Shown here one piece after another: positions 1 through 7,823 of a DNA stretch of 64,000 bases. The notes beneath the pieces are model-generated. The model had not been told where the DNA came from and searched no databases. It was given only the letters and a program-made list of their open reading frames with translations. Position 1 is the first letter of the stretch; each line of letters opens with the position of its first letter. This DNA comes from an uncultured Clostridia bacterium (lineage in GTDB: Bacteria > Bacillota > Clostridia > Oscillospirales > Acutalibacteraceae). The position numbers and the translations under genes are program-made. Location of the stretch: positions 47,324-111,323 of the forward strand of contig CANBJR010000002.1 of assembly GCA_947369085.1 (NCBI GenBank), in the 5' to 3' direction.

Positions 1-336
1 CAATAAAATTATTGTTATTGACAAAGCTAAAATATTTTTAAATGAGATAATTTTTTTGTTTTCAGATTTTTCTGCAAAAATTAACGCATTATCAACAGTC
101 GTTTCAATCTCCTCAGAAATGTTTCCGCTTTTCTGCCCATTGAGTAATTCCCCTGTTGTTACTCCAAGAGTATCAGCAATAGCAGTTAAAAGTGAAATAT
201 CAGGATAACTTAAACCTCTTTCCCACTTTGATACAGCCTTATCGGTAACATGAAGTTTTTCAGCTAAGGCTTTTTGAGTCATATTATTTTCTTTTCTCAT
301 TTCGGCAATGAATTGTCCCATTTTTCCACTGTCCAT
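1..336 (-). CDS. XRE-family HTH regulator with C-terminal membrane segment (partial, 3' end outside window)
   Basis: The reading frame opens at an ATG preceded by AAAGGAG and runs off the left edge after 112 codons with no stop. Residues about 6-60 form an HTH_3/Cro-C1 domain with the typical run MTQKALAEKLHVTDKAVSKWE and the following PDISLLTAIADTLGVTTGELL. After a charged linker the last visible residues (ISFKNILALSITIILL) are hydrophobic, so the protein probably continues into one or more membrane helices. XRE domains fused to small membrane domains are common in Firmicutes and often sense envelope state; that role is inference. It has its own promoter at 379-407 and seems to be a single gene pointing away from mgtE. 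Its target is unknown. Confidence 0.85.
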   Translation of the reverse strand, partial: MDSGKMGQFIAEMRKENNMTQKALAEKLHVTDKAVSKWERGLSYPDISLLTAIADTLGVTTGELLNGQKSGNISEEIETTVDNALIFAEKSENKKIISFKNILALSITIILL

Positions 337-378
337 AATAAACTCCTTTTACACATAAATTTGTTTGTGTCCCTCCCT

Positions 379-407
379 ATTATATATGTATTATTTTTTA
401 TTTTCAA
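379..407 (-). promoter_or_regulatory. sigma-A-type promoter of the XRE gene
   Basis: Reading on the minus strand, TTGAAA (407-402) and TATAAT (384-379) are separated by exactly 17 bp and lie about 45 bp upstream of the XRE start codon. Confidence 0.6.
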
Positions 408-560
408 TCAACTACAGGTTTACTTCATCAAACTAAACCAACGGTAGAGTGGTTATACAGCAAACAGAATATGCGGGATTTTTCTCTTATGTCCTTATTT
501 ATCCATATTTTAATCTTTTTTCAATTTAGTTTTAAACTTTTATAAATATATATAATTAAA

Positions 561-592
561 GGTCGGGTATCCGTATTGACGTTAACCCGACC
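561..592 (-). terminator. rho-independent terminator of mgtE
   Basis: GGTCGGGT pairs with ACCCGACC across a 16-nt loop, followed on the minus strand by TTTAATTATA. It lies 12 bp past the mgtE stop codon. The stem shares its GGTCGG core with several other terminators in this window. Confidence 0.75.
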
Positions 593-604
593 TTTATTTA
601 CTTA

Positions 605-1975
605 CTAAATGTTTAAAATTGACGTTGCGATTCCGAAGTAAATCAACAGCGACAGCGAGTCGCAGACTGTTGAAATCAGCGGATTTGCCATTACGGCAGG
701 GTCAAAACCGATTTTGCTTGCCAATAACGGTAAGCTTGAACCCACAAGCTTTGACATCATAATCGTTCCCAGAAGTGTAAGCGAAACGACAAGCGCAATC
801 ATAAATGCATTGGGGTTGCCGTTCAAGTCAAAAATCATCAGTTTTATGAAGTTTGCCGCCGCAAGCGTTGCGCCGCATAGGATTGAAACCCTCAGCTCTT
901 TCCACAAAACCTTGAACATACTTTTAAATTCGATTTCACCAAGCGAAAGCGCACGGATAACCGATACCGAAGCCTGCGAGCCTGCGTTACCGCCCGAACC
1001 CGTAATCATCGGAATAAACGACGAAAGCACAATTACGCTTGCAAGAGCGCCCTCGAACGAGGAAATAATCGCACTTGTAAACGTAGCCGAAAGCATAAGC
1101 ACAAGCAGCCACGGAATACGCTTGCGGTAAATTCCCAAAACGCTTGTTTTCATATACGGCTTATCTGACGGCAAAACGGCAGCCATCTTTTCAATATCCT
1201 CGGTAGCCTCTTCCTGAATAACGTCGATAGCGTCATCAATTGTTACTATACCAACCAGCCTGTTTTCGTTATCAACGACCGGCAAAGCAAGAAAATTGTA
1301 ATTAGAAAACATCTGTGCAACCTGCTCCTGGTCGTCAAGAGTATTAACGGAAATTACGTTTTCCTCCATCATATCCTTGACAAAGTCGTCATCGTCAGCC
1401 AACAGCAAATCCTTGACGGTTGAAATACCGATAAGCTTGTTGTTATTGTCGGTAACATAGCAGGTGTAAATTGTTTCTTTGTCAACGCCGGTTCTTCTGA
1501 TTCTTTTGATTGCCATTTCAGCAGTCATATCGGGACGGAGAACAATAAATTCCGTCGTCATAATTGAGCCTGCGCTGTCCTCGGGATATTTTAAAAGCTC
1601 ATTAATCTGCTTTCTCATATCCTTGTCAGCCTGACGTAAAATACGCTTTACAACGTTTGCAGGCATTTCCTCGATAAGGTCAACTGCATCATCGACGAAC
1701 AGCTCGTCTACAACCTCTTTAAGCTCGCTGTCGCTCAAGCCGTGAATAAGAAACTCCTGAGTTTCGTCGTCCATTTCAACAAATGTTTCGGCGGCAAGCT
1801 CTTTTGGCAAAATGCGAAAAAGAATAGGCGTTTTTTCATCCTGCAGCTCCTCAAAAATCGCAGCAATATCATACGGTTTCATCGTAGTGAGGATGTCTCT
1901 CAAGGTATTAAACTTTCTTTCTTCAAGCAACACCCTGATGGTTTCCGTAAGCGTTACGTTAACCTGTTCCATCAT
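605..1975 (-). CDS. mgtE: magnesium transporter MgtE
   Basis: A 456-residue protein with the full MgtE architecture: a cytoplasmic N domain of helical repeats (about 10-130), a pair of CBS domains (about 135-255) that in this family bind Mg2+ and gate the channel, and a membrane domain (about 285-455) with the family signature GSGGNAGSQAS at 326-336. It forms a dimeric Mg2+ channel in the plasma membrane. The start has GGAGG six bases upstream; a second ATG follows directly. It is transcribed alone from the promoter at 2185-2213 through a leader of roughly 200 nt that contains a small ORF and alternative hairpins, suggesting control after transcription begins. No classical M-box riboswitch is evident in that leader. 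Confidence 0.95.
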   Translation of the reverse strand: MMEQVNVTLTETIRVLLEERKFNTLRDILTTMKPYDIAAIFEELQDEKTPILFRILPKELAAETFVEMDDETQEFLIHGLSDSELKEVVDELFVDDAVDLIEEMPANVVKRILRQADKDMRKQINELLKYPEDSAGSIMTTEFIVLRPDMTAEMAIKRIRRTGVDKETIYTCYVTDNNNKLIGISTVKDLLLADDDDFVKDMMEENVISVNTLDDQEQVAQMFSNYNFLALPVVDNENRLVGIVTIDDAIDVIQEEATEDIEKMAAVLPSDKPYMKTSVLGIYRKRIPWLLVLMLSATFTSAIISSFEGALASVIVLSSFIPMITGSGGNAGSQASVSVIRALSLGEIEFKSMFKVLWKELRVSILCGATLAAANFIKLMIFDLNGNPNAFMIALVVSLTLLGTIMMSKLVGSSLPLLASKIGFDPAVMANPLISTVCDSLSLLIYFGIATSILNI

Positions 1976-2027
1976 CTTTCCTCCTTTTTAACTTATGGAG
2001 TAAAGACGTGTGTTCCTTAGGCAGAAA

Positions 2028-2044
2028 GCGCCTTTAAAAGGCGC
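2028..2044 (-). promoter_or_regulatory. leader hairpin upstream of mgtE (possible attenuator)
   Basis: In the transcript GCGCC, a TTTTAAA loop and GGCGC form a hairpin followed by TTTCTG, a weak U-run. The 5' arm with its neighbouring T residues (GCGCCTTT) is also perfectly complementary to an identical AAAGGCGC copy at 2108-2115 inside the leader ORF, so two structures exclude each other. Further downstream CTCC at about 1997-2000 could pair with the mgtE Shine-Dalgarno GGAG. Confidence 0.45.
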
Positions 2045-2049
2045 AAAAA

Positions 2050-2133
2050 TCACGAAAACAAAATGAACGCAAAAGCGCACATTTTATTTCTACTTCGCCC
2101 GGGTACAGCGCCTTTATTACCATCTGCGTCCAT
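2050..2133 (-). CDS. putative leader peptide of mgtE (27 aa)
   Basis: A short ORF lies between the mgtE promoter and the attenuator-like hairpin. It starts at an ATG with AGAGGTG eight bases upstream and ends at TGA. The peptide begins MDADGNKGAVPGRSRNK and ends in a hydrophobic stretch CAFAFILFS. Codons 7-9 (AAA GGC GCT) are the sequence that can pair with the hairpin arm at 2037-2044, so a translating or stalled ribosome would control which RNA structure forms. In enteric bacteria the mgtA leader peptide MgtL senses Mg2+ through ribosome behaviour on acidic and proline codons; this ORF has two Asp and one Pro early on, but no homology is claimed. It could also be a chance ORF. Confidence 0.45.
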   Translation of the reverse strand: MDADGNKGAVPGRSRNKMCAFAFILFS

Positions 2134-2184
2134 TAAGTTTTCACCTCTTAATTTTTGTTATTTGAGCAAAAGCCCATACATATT

Positions 2185-2213
2185 ATTTTAGTCTAAAATT
2201 TAAGCATTGTCAA
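2185..2213 (-). promoter_or_regulatory. promoter of mgtE and its leader
   Basis: On the minus strand TTGACA (2213-2208) and TAAAAT (2190-2185) are spaced by 17 bp, about 52 bp upstream of the leader ORF and about 210 bp upstream of mgtE. Confidence 0.7.
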
Positions 2214-2249
2214 TAATTAAGTTGATAAGAAAGCGAATAACAAAACAAA

Positions 2250-2279
2250 GGTCGGCACACCGAAAAACGGAGTCCGACC
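2250..2279 (-). terminator. terminator of the alpha-amylase gene
   Basis: GGTCGG and CCGACC form the stem, flanked by AAA on one side and TTTT on the other; on the minus strand it lies about 22 bp after the amylase stop codon. Confidence 0.7.
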
Positions 2280-2301
2280 TTTTGTAAAATCTGATTTTAA
2301 A

Positions 2302-4557
2302 TTATTTGAGGTATGTGCCGTTTGTGCCGATTTGACCGTCAATTCCTGTAAATCCTGCTTCGCAGCATACATATACCCTCATATTAGCAGTACCGATTGA
2401 CGGAACTGTGAGCGTGCCGTTTGTAACATTCTGAACGTCACCTGTTACGGCATCAATGTACTTGCCGTTGGGGATGTTCTTGAATGTTGCACCGCCTGAA
2501 ATTGCAACGCATGCAAGGCTGTCTACGCCTTCGCTTGTGTTAGTATAGCGGCGGATGAATGCCATATTGTCGCTTGAAACGTAGTTGCTGTCAGTTGTGT
2601 ACTGTCCCTTCTGGAGTGCAGGAACAGCTCTTCTTATCTGGTTGAGCTGCTGGAGATGAACAGCAAGCGGTGCGTTGAGTGTGGTTGCAACTGCGCCTGT
2701 TTCATTCTCATATGTACCAAAGTCTGTAGCAGTTACGTTACCCTCGATGTTGTCACCGAAGTAAGCACGTCCTGTTGTTGAGAGGGGTGCGTTAGGACCA
2801 ACGTCCATCGGAACGCCTGCCTGGAACTGAAGCTCACTGCCGTAGTAAAGACAAGGAATACCACGGAAAGTAAAGAGCAGGTCGAGGTTCTCAGCCCATG
2901 CCTGTGTTGAGCCTGTGTAACGGCAGTCCATATCGGGGCCGTAGTCGTGTGAGTCAACATAAGTTACGTTCCACGTTGAATCGTTGTAGTACGGATCCTC
3001 TTCAAGAGCACGGCGATAAGCATTGTGTGCGCTGCCGAAGTTCCAGTGCATCGGGAAGTCGATAACGCCTGTGCCGTTTGCCTTGCTGTAATCGGGTGTG
3101 TGATATGTAATACCCTTAAGGTATACGTTATCCGAAGTAGGCTGCTGTGTTGTATTGTTATTGGTATTGTAGTGCTGAACAGTAATGTCAACATTACCAA
3201 TCGGGTCGTCGCCTAATTTAAGGCTGCCTGTTTCAGCCCATGTATAGAACGGAGCTGAAATTGAAGCGTTGCCCTTGTTCCAGAATTCGCTTACACGTGT
3301 GCAAACCTCACCGAATACGTAGAAGTTATCGCCGCCCGTCTTAAGCCATGACGGGAAGTAGAACTGGTTAAGTGTAAGTCTTGAAACGTGCTTTTCGGTA
3401 TCCATTCTGAATGCGTCAACGCCCATATTAATGTAGCTGTTGTAAACATTGTTAAGATACTCTGCTACCTTGGGATTCTCTGTGTTGATATCAACGCAGT
3501 CGCCGGCAATCTGACCTGTCTGAACAGTCGGGCTTTCCCAGCTTAAATCCTTGTAATGATGGAAATAGTTTTCAGCGTCGTGAGTGGCTGAAGAAAGCAC
3601 CTTTGTGTCCTTCATAATGTTAAGTCTTGCCTGGTACTGATAACCGGGCTCAAGGCTGTCATAATCCGGGAATGTATTTGCAAGGTCAGAGTCGGGAATA
3701 ATCTGCATACAATCGATTGAAGCAAGATCCTGAACCGAGTCATATACCTTTTCAAACATAGGAGCAAGTGTTGCCTCGCCGAAGTTACCTGCGTGGTTAA
3801 TAACAACGTCCTGAACAATCTTCATACCCTTATCGTGTGCAGCGTAGATAAGATCCTGATATGTTGCGCCTTCGCTCTCGTAACGGACGTCAACTGTTGA
3901 GAAGTCCATTGCGTGGTAGCCGTGATAGTCATAGCCCGAAGCGTTGGTTACAACAGGAGTAATCCAGATTGCCGAGAATCCGAGAGCCTTAATGTAATCG
4001 AGCTTATCTATAAGACCCTGGAAGTCGCCTCTCCATGCGGGGTCGGAATCAGGGTTGTTAGCCTGAGAGTCATCCCAGCAATGAACGTTGTTGCCTGTGT
4101 CGCCGTCATAGAAACGAGTTGTGATTACAAAGTAGATTGAATCCTCACGCAAATCGGTTCTTGTCCAGTCGTCGGTCTGTTCGGGCTTGTGGTCAAACCA
4201 TCTGCCGTTTCTGTACCACCACTCACCTGAGTTTCTGGTAAGCTCCTTGGACTGTTCGCCGTTTGTAACAAAAAGCATATTGATTTTTGTTACATCATTG
4301 AATGTATATCCGTAGTAATTGCCGCCTTCATTAGTCATGGCTCTACCCGGATAATCGGTTGTTTTGTTCTGCGGAAGGCTGTTCCAATAATAGATTGTAG
4401 GTGCGCCGTTCTCGCAGTAATAATGCACCTTAATGCCGCTTGATGCCGATGTGTTGCTGTCGTTGTCAACTGTAGCCGCACTTGTTGACATAACTGCGAC
4501 AGTGCATACAACACATACTGCCAAAATCAAAGCAAGTATTCTCTTAAATTTTGCCAT
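2302..4557 (-). CDS. secreted GH13 alpha-amylase with N-terminal starch-binding-like module
   Basis: 751 residues from the ATG at 4557, chosen because AGGAGG lies just upstream and a signal peptide (KFKRILALILAVCVVCTVAVM) begins at once; two in-frame upstream ATGs lack this. Residues about 40-125 resemble a CBM26-type starch-binding module rich in Trp/Tyr. The GH13 barrel follows, with all four conserved regions: DVVINH (250-255), GVDAFRMDTEKH (379-390, nucleophile Asp386 and Arg384), FGEV (acid/base Glu417) and VDSHD (transition-state Asp538). It should cut alpha-1,4 bonds in starch outside the cell. There is no sortase motif and no dockerin on this protein, so it is probably free or cell-associated through its binding module. 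Monocistronic. Confidence 0.93.
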   Translation of the reverse strand: MAKFKRILALILAVCVVCTVAVMSTSAATVDNDSNTSASSGIKVHYYCENGAPTIYYWNSLPQNKTTDYPGRAMTNEGGNYYGYTFNDVTKINMLFVTNGEQSKELTRNSGEWWYRNGRWFDHKPEQTDDWTRTDLREDSIYFVITTRFYDGDTGNNVHCWDDSQANNPDSDPAWRGDFQGLIDKLDYIKALGFSAIWITPVVTNASGYDYHGYHAMDFSTVDVRYESEGATYQDLIYAAHDKGMKIVQDVVINHAGNFGEATLAPMFEKVYDSVQDLASIDCMQIIPDSDLANTFPDYDSLEPGYQYQARLNIMKDTKVLSSATHDAENYFHHYKDLSWESPTVQTGQIAGDCVDINTENPKVAEYLNNVYNSYINMGVDAFRMDTEKHVSRLTLNQFYFPSWLKTGGDNFYVFGEVCTRVSEFWNKGNASISAPFYTWAETGSLKLGDDPIGNVDITVQHYNTNNNTTQQPTSDNVYLKGITYHTPDYSKANGTGVIDFPMHWNFGSAHNAYRRALEEDPYYNDSTWNVTYVDSHDYGPDMDCRYTGSTQAWAENLDLLFTFRGIPCLYYGSELQFQAGVPMDVGPNAPLSTTGRAYFGDNIEGNVTATDFGTYENETGAVATTLNAPLAVHLQQLNQIRRAVPALQKGQYTTDSNYVSSDNMAFIRRYTNTSEGVDSLACVAISGGATFKNIPNGKYIDAVTGDVQNVTNGTLTVPSIGTANMRVYVCCEAGFTGIDGQIGTNGTYLK

Positions 4558-4851
4558 AGATTTTCCTCCTAATGACATATAATTGTACAATGTATATTAT
4601 AAAATAGCATCAAAAATATATATTTCTTATTTAGAATTATATACTTTGAGTTGCTTCCAAAAATTTACACCCATATTTAGACATAATATACAAAAAAGAT
4701 TTTTAAACATCCTAAGTGGGCAGAACATAACTATAAATCGTCATCTCGGAAGCCTTACAAATTACAATTTACAATGTTTATATTACTGTAGCGGCGAACT
4801 GTGTTCGCCAAAATGAATAACAAAAACATTTGAATTTTACATCAATGTTTA

Positions 4852-4881
4852 CGTAGGGACACGGCGCGCCGTGTCCCTACG
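4852..4881. repeat. 30-bp perfect palindrome (CGTAGGGACACGGCG family)
   Basis: CGTAGGGACACGGCG is followed directly by its exact reverse complement. Close copies occur at 43481-43510 and 46025-46054, always between genes. Confidence 0.85.
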
Positions 4882-4986
4882 AATGTAAAGGTAACGTTGT
4901 ATTTATATTCACATGGGCAATAACGGAAACGTATTATTTATATCCGTATCCGTGTGGGATAATAACACAAACGTTTGTACTAAATC

Positions 4987-5067
4987 CGTAGGGAACAACC
5001 CCTGTGTTGTTCCTAACTGACATTCAGCTAACTCATAATAGAAACGACACAGGGATCGTTCCCTACA
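4987..5067. repeat. 81-bp MITE-like inverted-repeat element
   Basis: Arms of about 24 bp starting GTAGGGAAC match each other with three differences, around a 28-32 bp centre containing CTAACTCATAAT. It belongs with the 79-bp elements at 22602-22680 and 39326-39404. Confidence 0.7.
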
Positions 5068-5260
5068 CATTTCAAAACGTTGCCTTTATATCAAAATTTG
5101 TTTAGCAAATAAACTCATCCAAACAATACGCACTATTATAAATCCGGAAATTTGCCAGTCGAGGCACTCGACCGACCCTTAATTGTTAATTGTAATTTGT
5201 TAATTGTTCAGGCACTCTACCGCCCCTTAACTCCACACTTCACACTGATAATATGTAAAA

Positions 5261-5282
5261 AGGACACGGCTCTTCCGTGTCC
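5261..5282 (-). terminator. terminator of the HAD phosphatase gene
   Basis: AGGACACGG pairs with CCGTGTCCT over a short loop; on the minus strand the stem is followed by TTTT. It lies 22 bp past the stop codon. Confidence 0.75.
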
Positions 5283-5304
5283 TTTTGCAGGTAATATTTA
5301 AAAT

Positions 5305-6117
5305 TCAATTCCTCAAAATAAACCTGTCAAACGTCTTTGCAATCCCGTCATCATCATTGCTTTCGCATACATAATCGGAAATTTTCTTGATATCGGGTTC
5401 GGCATTGCCCATTGCAACACCAAAGCCTGCATAGCCTATCATTGTCATATCATTGTAGTTGTCGCCAAAGGACGCAAGCTCTTCTCTGCGCACTTCGAGC
5501 TTTTGAAGCAAAAGCGGCAGCATTGAGCCTTTTGTAACGCCGAACGGCATAATTTCAAGAAAATACGGAGCACTCTTATAAACATCGAGCAAACCGTCAT
5601 AACGGCGCGACAAAATCGTTTGATAGCGGTCAAGCTCGTCAGGCTCGCCTGCAAGCAGGATTTTGTTGATGTTGAACTTAACTGCCGAAACAAAATCGTC
5701 AACAACAACCATTTCCGTCTTGAGAATATCTCTTTCAACATAAGTATAATCATTAACTTTTCTGTCGGATATAATGCGCTTATCGTCGTAGGTGTTGATT
5801 GTAATGTTTGAGTCCTTCAACACACCGACAATATCGGCAAGATATTCAAGAGGAAAAAGCTTGCTTACAACAGTTTCGCCCGTTTCACAATTAATTATTT
5901 TTCCGCCGTTGAACGCCATAATAAAACCGCTGTAGCGGTCAAGAAGAAGTTCCTTTGCTATCGGATAAATACCGACAGGATGACGTCCTGACGCAAGAAT
6001 AATTTTTTTGCCCTGTTTCTGCGCTTCAAGCAGGGCATACCTTGTGCGGGGCGTAATTTCCTTTTTGGAATTTGTTAACGTCCCGTCAATGTCAAGCGCT
6101 ATTAACTTGTAATCCAT
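5305..6117 (-). CDS. Cof-type HAD-superfamily phosphatase
   Basis: 270 residues. The HAD motif I ALDIDGTLTN lies at the very N terminus (nucleophile Asp and acid/base Asp of DxD), motif II ASGRHP near residue 43, and the GDNYNDMTMI motif IV near residue 218, with a C2-type cap between them; this is the Cof/YidA subfamily. Such enzymes dephosphorylate sugar phosphates, FMN or related metabolites in the cytoplasm; the substrate cannot be told from sequence. The start is the ATG behind AGGTGA; a GTG nine bases upstream overlaps that ribosome site and is unlikely. Single gene with promoter at 6188-6216. Confidence 0.88.
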   Translation of the reverse strand: MDYKLIALDIDGTLTNSKKEITPRTRYALLEAQKQGKKIILASGRHPVGIYPIAKELLLDRYSGFIMAFNGGKIINCETGETVVSKLFPLEYLADIVGVLKDSNITINTYDDKRIISDRKVNDYTYVERDILKTEMVVVDDFVSAVKFNINKILLAGEPDELDRYQTILSRRYDGLLDVYKSAPYFLEIMPFGVTKGSMLPLLLQKLEVRREELASFGDNYNDMTMIGYAGFGVAMGNAEPDIKKISDYVCESNDDDGIAKTFDRFILRN

Positions 6118-6187
6118 AAAATTCACCTATAATGCTTGTGTTTGTGCGCAATCGGCACATTTGCTTACTCCAAAACTTCTATATCAA

Positions 6188-6216
6188 ACTATATCACAAC
6201 AAACGTTAAATTGCAA
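6188..6216 (-). promoter_or_regulatory. promoter of the HAD phosphatase gene
   Basis: Minus-strand TTGCAA (6216-6211) and TATAGT (6193-6188) with a 17-bp spacer, 70 bp upstream of the start codon. Confidence 0.55.
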
Positions 6217-6356
6217 CAACATTTGTTTGCTCAAAACTGCTGATTTTATGCGTATTTTATGCAAATTCCCTTATATTTGTACACTTGTGCCGTCTGAAAC
6301 CTCTGCTCACATTTTATATTAATCAAAACAAACGCATAAGTTTATAGACAAATTAA

Positions 6357-6388
6357 TTGTCAACCTAAATTTATTTTTTAGTTGACAA
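6357..6388 (+). promoter_or_regulatory. BirA-like biotin operator overlapping the bioY promoter
   Basis: TTGTCAAC and GTTGACAA form an inverted repeat with a 16-bp AT-rich spacer, matching the length and arrangement of BirA operators (TTGTNAAC half-sites). The right half overlaps the -35 box, so binding would block transcription when biotin is plentiful. The link to BirA is inference from family knowledge. Confidence 0.65.
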
Positions 6389-6410
6389 ACGAAAAATAAG
6401 TATGTATTAT
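6382..6410 (+). promoter_or_regulatory. promoter of bioY
   Basis: TTGACA (6382-6387) and TATTAT (6405-6410), spacer 17 bp; the -35 lies inside the biotin operator. Confidence 0.7.
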
Positions 6411-6441
6411 TAATGCAGAAAACCAAGTTGGAGGAATACTA

Positions 6442-7005
6442 ATGAACACAGCAAAAAAACGTTTTACAATCTATCAACTCTCGGTCTGCGCTTTAATGGC
6501 GGCTCTGATGTGCGTACTAGGACCTATGTCAATTCCGATTGGTCCTATCCCTGTTTCTTTGATAAATTTTGTTATTTTTCTTACCGTTTACGTTCTCAGT
6601 ACAAAGGCCGCTGTAACAAGTTATTTAATATATTTGCTTATCGGAACCGCAGGGATGGGAGTATTTACGGGATATGAGGGCGGTATCGGCAAGCTTGCAG
6701 GTCCTACGGGCGGATACCTTGTCGGCTACATTTTTGCGATACTTTTATGCGGCTTTATAATGAAAAAATCTCATTCAAACACCGTCATTACAATTATTGG
6801 TATGATTGTTGCTAATATGGTCGCCTATCTTTTCGGTACAGTCTGGTTTGTCCTTCAAATGCAGTGTGACGTTTGGTACGCACTGACCGTTTGCGTATTC
6901 CCGTTCATTCCGTTTGATATTGCAAAAATTCTGATTGCCTCCGCATTGGGAAAAACTCTCAGGACAGTCTTAATAAAATCACACCTTCTGCCGGAACAGA
7001 AATAA
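6442..7005 (+). CDS. bioY: biotin transporter substrate-binding subunit BioY
   Basis: 187 residues with about six hydrophobic segments and the BioY signature GPTGGYLVGY (residues 87-96). BioY is the S component of an ECF transporter that captures biotin in the membrane and works alone or with the shared EcfAAT module, which is not in this window. GGAGG lies eight bases before the ATG. The gene is alone, under the BirA-like operator, with no biotin synthesis genes nearby; this suggests uptake is used in place of, or in addition to, synthesis. Confidence 0.93.
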   Translation: MNTAKKRFTIYQLSVCALMAALMCVLGPMSIPIGPIPVSLINFVIFLTVYVLSTKAAVTSYLIYLLIGTAGMGVFTGYEGGIGKLAGPTGGYLVGYIFAILLCGFIMKKSHSNTVITIIGMIVANMVAYLFGTVWFVLQMQCDVWYALTVCVFPFIPFDIAKILIASALGKTLRTVLIKSHLLPEQK

Positions 7006-7059
7006 GATTTTTTATTTATAATATATCCCCTTTTATTCAAATTCCATTGCGCTATAAAA

Positions 7060-7088
7060 TTGACATACAATTAAAACAAAGCTATAAT
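7060..7088 (+). promoter_or_regulatory. promoter of the Crp/Fnr regulator
   Basis: Perfect TTGACA (7060-7065) and TATAAT (7083-7088) with 17 bp between; 27 bp upstream of the start codon. Confidence 0.8.
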
Positions 7089-7114
7089 AAAACGGAAAGC
7101 AGAGGGGGTATAGC

Positions 7115-7771
7115 ATGGAATTTGAGTCATATTTCCCTATTTGGAAACAGCTCACCAACACCCAACAAGAAAAGCTTCGTAAGCATATGACTGAGCGTTT
7201 TGTAAAAAAAGGAACGGTCATTCACGGTTCAAGTGCAGAGTGTACCGGTCTGTTGGTGGTGAAGCAGGGACAGCTTCGAGCCTATATGATTTCGGAGGAC
7301 GGACGGGAAATTACGCTGTATCGGCTATTTGACCGAGATTTGTGTCTGTTTTCCGCATCATGTATGATACGCTCAATCCAGTTTGACATCACCATAGAAT
7401 CAGAAAAAGACACTGTGCTGTGGGTTATCCCCACCGAAATTTACCGTCAGATTATGTCAGAGTCTGCTGCTGCGGCAAACTTCACCAACGAAGTTATGGC
7501 GTCCCGTTTTTCCGAAGTGATGTGGCTGATGGATCAAATTCTCTGGAAGCGGTTTGACAGTCGGCTGGCTGAGTTTCTCTTAAAAGAAGCAAGCATTGAG
7601 GGAACAAACACCCTGCGCATTACGCACGAAACAATCGGCAAGCACCTTGGAAACCCACGTGAGGTAGTAACAAGAATGTTGAAATATTTTTCGGAAGAGG
7701 GCTTAGTCAAGCTCTCACGAGGTACGGTTGAGCTGTGCGACGTTAAGGGCTTGCAAAAACTTATTCAATAA
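7115..7771 (+). CDS. Crp/Fnr-family transcriptional regulator
   Basis: 218 residues: a cyclic-nucleotide-binding-type beta-roll (about 20-120), a dimer helix (about 120-150) and a winged HTH (about 160-210) with recognition region ITHETIGKHLGNPREVVTRMLKYF. Four cysteines (43, 77, 83, 208) are spread out and do not form the N-terminal cluster of FNR, so an Fe-S oxygen sensor is not supported; a thiol or heme mechanism is possible. It faces a thioredoxin/rhodanese/CoA-disulfide-reductase operon across a shared terminator. The palindrome upstream of that operon is placed as for a Crp-type activator, so this protein is the likely regulator of it (inference). Confidence 0.9.
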   Translation: MEFESYFPIWKQLTNTQQEKLRKHMTERFVKKGTVIHGSSAECTGLLVVKQGQLRAYMISEDGREITLYRLFDRDLCLFSASCMIRSIQFDITIESEKDTVLWVIPTEIYRQIMSESAAAANFTNEVMASRFSEVMWLMDQILWKRFDSRLAEFLLKEASIEGTNTLRITHETIGKHLGNPREVVTRMLKYFSEEGLVKLSRGTVELCDVKGLQKLIQ

Positions 7772-7777
7772 TAACTA

Positions 7778-7818
7778 AAAGCGGATGTTTTACCAAATCA
7801 ACGTAAAACATCCGCTTT
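7778..7818. terminator. bidirectional terminator
   Basis: AAAGCGGATGTTTTAC and GTAAAACATCCGCTTT form a 16-bp perfect stem with a 9-nt loop between the converging Crp/Fnr and CoADR genes; A/T runs flank both sides. Confidence 0.85.
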
Positions 7819-7823
7819 ATAAT

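Larger units (their letters stand above)
4558..5257. repeat. repeat-rich intergenic region, no gene
   Basis: About 700 bp without a plausible gene. It holds a GGCGAACTGTGTTCGCC palindrome (4793-4809), a 30-bp perfect palindrome (4852-4881), an 81-bp inverted-repeat element (4987-5067), GTCGAGGCACTCGAC (5158-5172) and an AT-rich TTAATTGTTAATTG element (about 5178-5210). The promoter of the amylase should lie near 4600 but I could not place a convincing -35. Confidence 0.7.

Noticed and set aside
714..1130. Plus-strand ORF inside mgtE
   Set aside because: It is a shadow of mgtE with no ribosome site or recognisable domain.
1976..2184. M-box (ykoK) magnesium riboswitch in the mgtE leader
   Set aside because: The leader lacks the conserved M-box core segments that I know; a leader ORF and simple alternative hairpins are what can be seen.
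4558..5257. CRISPR array in the repeat-rich gaps
   Set aside because: Repeats are inverted and dispersed, with no regular repeat-spacer units and no cas genes.
7115..7771. FNR-type Fe-S oxygen sensor
   Set aside because: The four cysteines are scattered and do not form the N-terminal cluster of FNR.
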